DNA of 28,218 bases, from the NCBI GenBank assembly GCA_043760535.1, contig JAYUOV010000266.1, positions 1 through 28,218 of the forward strand. The letters run 5' to 3'. How positions within the stretch are numbered: position 1 is the stretch's first letter; each line of letters opens with the position of its first letter. Source of the stretch: JAZKFT01 sp043760535. Its GTDB lineage: Bacteria; Bacteroidota; Bacteroidia; Chitinophagales; Chitinophagaceae. The position numbers and the translations under genes are program-made. Under the pieces are notes generated by a model. The model searched no databases and had not been told where the DNA came from. It worked only from the letters and a program-made list of their open reading frames with translations. Below, piece by piece: positions 23,142-28,218 of the stretch.

Positions 23142-23327
23142 ATGGGCGCAACCGGATTTTTACAAAAAGGCTTAACGAAACGATATGGGTTAGCCAAATG
23201 TAAATTAATGAAAGCCCTTGGCGCACCGATAAAACAGCATGGACGGCCTGCCCGGAATATTTTGGGGATAATCAAGGAGTATTATGCTGCTTTGCAGCAA
23301 AACAGCATTTTTCAATTTACCATTTAA
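23142..23327 (+). CDS. Possible small basic protein
   Basis: This 61-residue frame follows the deacetylase gene after 46 bases, directly after an in-frame stop. It is basic (GLTKRYGLAKCKLMKALG, KQHGRPARN) and ends with an aliphatic-aromatic stretch. I recognise no family. A gctgc-ttt-gcagc hairpin and an atgctg/cagcat pair followed by five T (23284-23312) lie inside its 3' part; this could be a terminator for the deacetylase gene, which argues against coding. Confidence 0.25.
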   Translation: MGATGFLQKGLTKRYGLAKCKLMKALGAPIKQHGRPARNILGIIKEYYAALQQNSIFQFTI

Positions 23328-23495
23328 GCAAGTGGCTCACTATTCGTTATGCCAAAAACTATTTTTTCATCGTAAGCACAACCAATTCGTTATAATATGG
23401 TTTGTAGTGAAAAAAAATTTACCAAATACTTTTATAAACGGTAACTCTTTAAATTAAATCTCCGTCTATTTTTACAAATCTAAAAAATACAAATC

Positions 23496-24191
23496 ATGAA
23501 GAAAACTTTTATCGCTTTTGCATCCCTTTTTGCAGTAAGTACCATATCGGCCCAAACGGTTGATGAAGTAATTAATAGGCACATTGACTCCCTTGGTGGC
23601 AAAGAAAAAATAGAAAAAATAAAAAATGTAGTAATGGAAGGCTCCCTTACAGTTCAGGGTATGTCTATTTCTGTAACAACTACAGTGGTACAAAACAAAC
23701 TAATGCGTAATGATATTAGCGTTGGTGGTTCAAAAAACTTTGACATGACCACCGATAAGGACGGATGGGTTTTTATGACTTTTCAGGGTATGCAAAAGCC
23801 AGAACCCAAAACTGCTGAAGATGTAAAAGAAGCACAGACCGATTTAGACCTAACAGGAACGCTTTTAAATTATGCTGGCAAAGGCCACAAAGCAGAGTTA
23901 TTAGGCAAAGAAGATGTAGAGGGCACTGAATGTTTTAAGATTAAAGTAACCCTAGCTAGCGGAAAAGAAGAAACCTATTTTATTGACCCTACATCTTACA
24001 TGATAGTAAGATCTACTTCTAAAAAGAAGGTAAATGGACAAGAAGTAGAGCTAACATCGGATATGTCTGATTACAAAGTTGTGGATGGGGTTAAAATGCC
24101 TCATAGCGTTTCTCAGGCATTTGGAACGGTAATTATGACATCTATAAAAGCCAACCAAACCATCGACGAAAAACTTTACAAACACGATTAA
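23496..24191 (+). CDS. Exported LolA-fold-like protein
   Basis: The 231-residue protein begins with a signal peptide (KKTFIAFASLFAVSTISAQ) and then TVDEVINRHIDSLGGKEKI, the usual opening of Bacteroidota outer-membrane lipoprotein-sorting-like proteins. The rest is beta-rich: VVMEGSLTVQGM, CFKIKVTLASGKEETYFID and YMIVRSTSKK, matching the strand pattern of LolA-type half barrels. The domain call is from pattern only. There is no lipobox Cys. The leader aaatctaaaaaatacaaatc directly precedes the ATG. A terminator follows after 17 bases. Its function could be lipid or lipoprotein carriage in the periplasm. Confidence 0.8.
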   Translation: MKKTFIAFASLFAVSTISAQTVDEVINRHIDSLGGKEKIEKIKNVVMEGSLTVQGMSISVTTTVVQNKLMRNDISVGGSKNFDMTTDKDGWVFMTFQGMQKPEPKTAEDVKEAQTDLDLTGTLLNYAGKGHKAELLGKEDVEGTECFKIKVTLASGKEETYFIDPTSYMIVRSTSKKKVNGQEVELTSDMSDYKVVDGVKMPHSVSQAFGTVIMTSIKANQTIDEKLYKHD

Positions 24192-24208
24192 GTATTTCTG
24201 ATTTTTTT

Positions 24209-24241
24209 ATCCTGCCATATGCCTTGGCAGGATTTTTTTTC
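24209..24241 (+). terminator. Intrinsic terminator after the LolA-like gene
   Basis: atcctgcca (24209-24217) pairs with tggcaggat (24225-24233), nine perfect pairs with a seven-base loop, followed by eight or more T. The next start codon is only about 20 bases further on. Confidence 0.88.
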
Positions 24242-24262
24242 TTTTATCCGAAACGACATTCA

Positions 24263-27200
24263 ATGAAAACACTACTATTTTCCGCCGCTTTGCTATTGGG
24301 TAATGGTTATCTTTTAGCCCAAACTAAAGTAACCTCCGCCACTTTTGGTATGCTTGAGGCAAGATGGCTTGGCCCCGGAACCATGAGTGGCCGTATTACC
24401 GATATTAAAGGCGTGGACAATGAACCTAAAACCATTTACATAGGTACTGCAGGCGGCGGCGTATGGAAAACCACCAATGCCGGTGCGTCTTTCAAGCCCA
24501 TCTTCGATAAATATTGCCAAAGCATAGGCGCCCTGGCCATCGACCAGCAAAACCCCAAAACGCTGTACGTGGCCACCGGCGAAAGCAATATGCGGAACTC
24601 CGTTTCTATTGGCGACGGTTTATACAAAAGCACCGATGCCGGTGATAATTTTACCAAAATAGGATTGGATAGTACTGAGCATATTTCTAAAGTAATGCTG
24701 GATCCTAAAAACAGCAATACTATTTATGTAGCTGCCCCCGGCCCACTTTGGAGCGATAGCAAACATCGTGGCCTGTACAAAAGCGATGACGCTGGCAAAA
24801 CCTGGAACAAGATTTTATACATTAGCGAAAAAGCTGGCTGTGCCGATATTGCCATAGACCCTACCGACAGCAAAATTATTTATGCCACCACATGGGAGTT
24901 TCGCCGCAAGCCTTACGAATTTAACAGCGGTGGTGCTGGCAGCGGCGTTTATAAAAGTATAGATGGCGGTAAAGTATGGCGTAAAATACAGAGCGGATTA
25001 CCTACCGGCATCTTTGGGCGTGTGGTGCTAACCCTGGCGCCATCATCACCCAAAAATTTGGTAGCCATTGTAGAAAGTGAAAAAACCGGCCTTTTTATCA
25101 GCGATGATGGCGGCGAAAACTGGAAGAGCCAAAGTGCTACGATGAACGTAGTGAGCCGCCCTTTCTATTTCTCTTCGTTGGTCATTGACCCAAAAGACCC
25201 GAAAAGAATTTACCGACCCGGTTTTGTATTTAGCTACAGCAGCGATGGCGGCTACAGCTTTGCCGATGCAAGTAACGAAGGCGGTTGGGTGCACAGCGAT
25301 CATCATGCATTATGGATTAATCCACTAAATACAAATGAACTGTGGTTAGGCACCGATGGCGGTGTGTATTACAGTTTAGATAAAGGTGGTACGTGGGGTT
25401 TTAAAGGCAATTTGCCCGTTGGGCAATTTTACCACGTAGCCGTAGATAATAACCAGCCTTACCGCATTTATGGCGGCCTGCAAGATAATGGTAGCTGGGT
25501 AAGCCCAAGTGCATCACCCGGTGGTGTAAGCAATGCCAACTGGAAAGATATTTATGGTGGCGATGGCTTCTGGGCTATACCAGATGGTACAGATAACAAC
25601 GTGGCTTATGCTGAATATCAGGGTGGTAATATGGCTCGTATTAACCTAACGAATAACAAAACGGTAAGCATACAACCTACCAAAGGTGCTGCCGATGAAA
25701 AGCTCCGTTGGAATTGGAATACACCTTTGCACAATGGCGCAGCCAACCCAAAAAATCTTTATACTGGTGCCCAGTATATTTTTAAAAGCAACGATAAAGG
25801 CCGCAACTGGAGCCGCATTAGCCCCGACCTTACTACCAACGATAAAGCCAAGCAACAGCAGGATAAAAGTGGCGGATTAAGTGCCGATAATACTTCTGCC
25901 GAAAACCATTGCACCATTTTTACCATTACCGAAAGCCCGCTGGATAGCAATGTAATATGGGCTGGAACCGACGATGGCAATTTGCAATACACTACAGATG
26001 GTGGTAAAAACTGGAGCAATGTGGCCAATAACTACAAAGCATCTGGCATACCTGCCCAAACCTGGGTAAGCAGCATAGAACCTAGCCGCCACGATAAGAA
26101 CACGGTTTACGCCACTTTCGATAACCACATGTACGGCGATATGAAAACCTATGTAGGTAAAAGCACCGACATGGGTAAAACATGGAGCATGTGGAAGAGT
26201 GAGGAGTTTAGTGGCTTTGCACACAAAATAAAAGAAGACCCTATTAATAAAGACATGCTGTTTCTCGGTACCGAAATGGGTTTGTTTGCCACACTTAACG
26301 GCGGTACAGATTGGTTTAGAATGAAGAACAATATGCCATGGTATGCACTGGTAAGAGATATTCAAATACAACCGGCTACTAACGACCTGGTAATAGCTAC
26401 ACATGGCCGTGGTATAGTAGTGGTAGACGATATTAGCCCCATGCGTGGCATGACCAAAGAGGTGATGGAAAAAGAGGTAGTGTTGTTTCAAAACCGGCCG
26501 TTGATATTGAGGGATGGCGAATTTGGCGGAGGTGGTTTCCCAAGTACTGGTGGCTGGAATGGTGGTAATCCGCCAAGCATACAGCCCATACAATTTTACT
26601 TGAAAGACCGGGTAATGAGTGGCGATGTAAATGTGGAAATACTGGATAAGGATGGCAAACTGGTACAAAAAATACCCGGCAGCAAACGTAAAGGCATTAA
26701 TAAAATTTACTGGAATCTTCGTAAAACTCCACCTAAAACTGCCGAAGGCGGTGCCAAAATGGATGCTAGCGGCTTTACAGCACCCATGGTATTACCAGGA
26801 GACTATACCGTTAAACTTAAGGTGGGCAATAAAGAATACACGCAACCATTAAAAGTAGAGAACGATACCAAAGGCGAAATGACTTTAGAAGACAGAAAAA
26901 AACAATATGACGCCGCCATGGTGCTGTATAATATGCAGGAAGACCTGGCCAAACAAGTAGATTCCATAAATAAAGTACAAAAGCTGGTAAAAGATAATAT
27001 TGAAAAAATACAGAATAAAGGCAATAAAAAACTTGCACAGGAATACCACGACAAGTTGGAAGAGCTTAGGAGCACCCTTTTAGCTACCAAACAGAAAAGC
27101 ATCTTTGCTGATGAAAAACAACTTCGGGAAGAAATAACCGAAGTATATACAGCAGTGGCCGGCAACGAAACTGCCCCAAGCAATATGCAAACCGAACGCA

Positions 27201-27346
27201 TTGGCACACTTAAAGAAGAAGTAAAAAAGAAAGCGGATGCTGGTAAAGTAATTATGGATAAATACCAAGCACCGATGATGAAAATTTTTGAGAAAGAAAA
27301 AATTTATATCGGGCCCAAGCTGCCAGTTAGTGGTGCGGGCATTTAG
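24263..27346 (+). CDS. Secreted VPS10/sortilin-like Asp-box beta-propeller protein
   Basis: The 1027-residue protein starts at ATG 24263 with a signal peptide (KTLLFSAALLLGNGYLLAQ); the 13-residue upstream extension crosses the terminator and is rejected. Many Asp-box repeats (S-x-D-x-G-x-x-W) are visible: SDDAGKTWNK, SIDGGKVWRK, SDDGGENWKS, SLDKGGTWGF, SNDKGRNWSR, TTDGGKNWSN and STDMGKTWSM, forming one or two propellers across residues 30-740. A C-terminal beta domain (about 765-900) and a helical coiled coil (NMQEDLAKQVDSINKVQ onwards) follow. Databases often label such proteins glycosyl hydrolases, but no catalytic residues can be assigned. It is probably periplasmic or surface exposed. 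Confidence 0.9.
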   Translation: MKTLLFSAALLLGNGYLLAQTKVTSATFGMLEARWLGPGTMSGRITDIKGVDNEPKTIYIGTAGGGVWKTTNAGASFKPIFDKYCQSIGALAIDQQNPKTLYVATGESNMRNSVSIGDGLYKSTDAGDNFTKIGLDSTEHISKVMLDPKNSNTIYVAAPGPLWSDSKHRGLYKSDDAGKTWNKILYISEKAGCADIAIDPTDSKIIYATTWEFRRKPYEFNSGGAGSGVYKSIDGGKVWRKIQSGLPTGIFGRVVLTLAPSSPKNLVAIVESEKTGLFISDDGGENWKSQSATMNVVSRPFYFSSLVIDPKDPKRIYRPGFVFSYSSDGGYSFADASNEGGWVHSDHHALWINPLNTNELWLGTDGGVYYSLDKGGTWGFKGNLPVGQFYHVAVDNNQPYRIYGGLQDNGSWVSPSASPGGVSNANWKDIYGGDGFWAIPDGTDNNVAYAEYQGGNMARINLTNNKTVSIQPTKGAADEKLRWNWNTPLHNGAANPKNLYTGAQYIFKSNDKGRNWSRISPDLTTNDKAKQQQDKSGGLSADNTSAENHCTIFTITESPLDSNVIWAGTDDGNLQYTTDGGKNWSNVANNYKASGIPAQTWVSSIEPSRHDKNTVYATFDNHMYGDMKTYVGKSTDMGKTWSMWKSEEFSGFAHKIKEDPINKDMLFLGTEMGLFATLNGGTDWFRMKNNMPWYALVRDIQIQPATNDLVIATHGRGIVVVDDISPMRGMTKEVMEKEVVLFQNRPLILRDGEFGGGGFPSTGGWNGGNPPSIQPIQFYLKDRVMSGDVNVEILDKDGKLVQKIPGSKRKGINKIYWNLRKTPPKTAEGGAKMDASGFTAPMVLPGDYTVKLKVGNKEYTQPLKVENDTKGEMTLEDRKKQYDAAMVLYNMQEDLAKQVDSINKVQKLVKDNIEKIQNKGNKKLAQEYHDKLEELRSTLLATKQKSIFADEKQLREEITEVYTAVAGNETAPSNMQTERIGTLKEEVKKKADAGKVIMDKYQAPMMKIFEKEKIYIGPKLPVSGAGI

Positions 27347-27356
27347 TAACCATAAT

Positions 27357-27384
27357 TGGCAATTGTTTAGTTGGCAGTTGGCAA
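27357..27384. repeat. Spacer of ttggcagttggcaa type
   Basis: Repeats of ttggca(a/g)ttg lie between the propeller gene and its terminator; the same phrase precedes rpsM. Confidence 0.6.
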
Positions 27385-27391
27385 ACAATAA

Positions 27392-27430
27392 TAAAAAACA
27401 CCGGCCCCTGATGAAGCCGGTGTTTTTTAT
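27392..27430. terminator. Bidirectional terminator
   Basis: aaaaaacaccggc (27393-27405) pairs with gccggtgtttttt (27416-27428), 13 perfect pairs with a ten-base loop. A and T runs on either side let it serve both the propeller gene and the minus-strand small ORF. Confidence 0.92.
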
Positions 27431-27453
27431 TAGAAAGTATTGCAGTATGTGTT

Positions 27454-27621
27454 TTAAAAGCCGGTACTGAAGTTGCTAAATGCTTCAATTAAAGTTGCAA
27501 AGGCTGCCACTTCAGGATCCGTAATATTGTGGGTGTTAAAGTCGGCCATATCCCTTTCAATACTGTCTTTCAGGTGGTCGGTAAGTTGTTTTATGTCGGC
27601 ATCTGCCGTAGGGTAATGCAT
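27454..27621 (-). CDS. Possible small acidic protein
   Basis: From ATG 27621 there are 55 residues: MHYPTADADIKQLTDHLKDS, then IERDMADFN and ITDPEVAAFATLIEAFSN. The composition is protein-like, acidic and helical, and the frame ends just before a bidirectional terminator. A longer frame to 27858 adds a hydrophobic, compositionally odd N-terminus with a region that does not look coding. I recognise no family. It may be a remnant of a longer gene. Confidence 0.4.
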   Translation of the reverse strand: MHYPTADADIKQLTDHLKDSIERDMADFNTHNITDPEVAAFATLIEAFSNFSTGF

Positions 27622-27840
27622 TGGTTCATTTGTAGTACTTATTGTAATGGTTTTTTTAATGGTGAAAAATACATACCCAAGGCAAGACGACGACAAGGCT
27701 GGAGTTGTATAAGTGCTTGTTAGTAGAATGAAAAATGAATTGCCTGATAACGCAATAAACATTTGCTCGTAAAAAAATGAAGCTATGTTGTAAACATGCA
27801 ACACCAAGTTATTAAAAAATGGCAGCCATTTAAGGCTATC

Positions 27841-27925
27841 GCACACTCTGTTACCCATTTCTTACGCTCAGTTAAGTTTTTCTTGCACTCTGTTGACTTT
27901 TACTTACACTCAGTTAAGTATTTCT
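27841..27925. repeat. 21-bp imperfect tandem repeat, four copies
   Basis: Units start at 27841, 27863, 27884 and 27905 and share tacactcagttaagt-tttct; copies 2 and 4 are closest and copies 1 and 3 share ctctgtt. The period is 21 bases, except the first unit at 22. It lies upstream of both minus-strand small genes and carries no long ORF. Confidence 0.7.
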
Positions 27926-27984
27926 AATACATAGTTGTCTTCCTTGTAGCCATTTTAACAAAGCTGGCCTTGGGCAATGAAGAA

Positions 27985-28218
27985 CTATCTTTCTTTTGTC
28001 TCTAATAGCGCAATTATTTTCTTTAGCTGTGCCGCTTGTTCCTTTAATAGTTGGTTTTCCAGCTTTAAAAGTTCAATAGAGGGTAGATTTTGCGGCGGGC
28101 TAAAGTCATTATCTTTAGTTTCAGAACTCCTTACCCCTCGCAGTTTTGATTGCGTAGTTTTTCTTTTTTTGCCTGCCCCGCCTGCCCCGATGAATATCGG
28201 TGGATTATTTCGGTGAAA
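27985..28218 (-). CDS. C-terminal part of a coiled-coil protein, in frame with repeat element copy B
   Basis: On the minus strand a frame is open from the window edge to the TAG at 27985-27987 (77 residues visible, 5' end outside). The last 40 residues are a clear leucine-zipper-like helix: SIELLKLENQLLKEQAAQLK and KIIALLETKER. Such tails are common behind helix-turn-helix domains in Bacteroidota, but no such domain is visible here. The upstream part of the frame (FHRNN, KTTQSKLRGVRSSE) is encoded by the mobile repeat. No Met lies in the visible frame, so translation must start inside or beyond the repeat. It may be a real gene with an inserted in-frame element, or a gene cut by it. Confidence 0.55.
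   Translation of the reverse strand, partial: FHRNNPPIFIGAGGAGKKRKTTQSKLRGVRSSETKDNDFSPPQNLPSIELLKLENQLLKEQAAQLKKIIALLETKER
28121..28218. mobile_element. Inverted-end element, copy B (cut by window edge)
   Basis: The 14-base end TCAGAACTCCTTAC (28121-28134) is identical to copy A, followed by the shared tcgcagttttgattgcgtag and cctgccccg blocks. Compared with copy A it has a longer T tract and a 23-base insertion; the net difference is 27 bases, which keeps the minus-strand frame. The other end lies outside the window. Confidence 0.75.

Noticed and set aside
25877..26668. 263-codon open frame antisense to the propeller gene
   Set aside because: It is a shadow of a well-supported gene; its composition (rich in Tyr, His, Cys) is not protein-like and it has no leader.
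27454..27858. 134-residue version of the minus-strand small gene
   Set aside because: The first 79 residues are compositionally unlike the rest and have no recognisable signal or domain; only the last 55 look coding.
27977..28216. 79-codon plus-strand frame at the right end
   Set aside because: The minus strand here encodes a clear coiled coil, and the plus frame is its complement running into the repeat.

Overview
The window looks like a chromosomal segment of a Bacteroidota bacterium, most likely close to Chitinophagaceae. This rests on four things seen in the sequence: promoters of the Bacteroidota type (TAnnTTTG at -7), A-rich leaders without Shine-Dalgarno sites, a zinc-free L36 typical of the phylum, and gene families common there (split YeeE/YedE pair, MuiA, DUF3857/transglutaminase, VPS10-type propeller). 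No species can be named from the sequence alone.

Layout. Positions 1-990 hold a split sulfur-compound permease (two YeeE/YedE halves), followed by an AraC regulator and a convergent DUF2721 membrane protein. Positions 2586-6162 hold a small metzincin-type protease, an ABC-2 exporter pair and a membrane protein of unknown role. Positions 6265-9654 hold a MuiA-like protein facing adenine deaminase. Positions 9878-14008 hold infA-rpmJ-rpsM-rpsK-rpsD-rpoA-rplQ, the distal part of the spc/alpha ribosomal cluster. It has its own promoter, long spacers and two apparent internal terminators. Positions 14038-15673 are a decayed patch: an IS66 left end with tnpA, a secreted-protein pseudogene with three in-frame TAA codons, and a 219-bp element with 14-bp inverted ends. 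Positions 15674-20568 hold threonine aldolase and a 1249-residue TPR/DUF3857/transglutaminase protein. Positions 20928-23095 hold a PdeM-like phosphoesterase and an HDAC-family deacetylase separated by palindromic repeats. Positions 23496-27346 hold a LolA-fold-like secreted protein and a large Asp-box propeller protein. The right end has a small ORF, a 21-bp tandem array, and the 3' end of a coiled-coil gene read in frame out of a second copy of the inverted-end element.

How parts work together. The only clear multi-gene units are the YeeE/YedE pair, the ABC pair and the ribosomal cluster. Most other genes look monocistronic and are separated by low-complexity spacers. No phage, CRISPR array, toxin-antitoxin pair or defence island is visible. 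The most unusual material is non-genic: the inverted-end element that keeps an open reading frame into adjacent genes, the internal terminators plus an rpsD leader hairpin in an essential operon, and spacer repeats that sit in one orientation directly before start codons.
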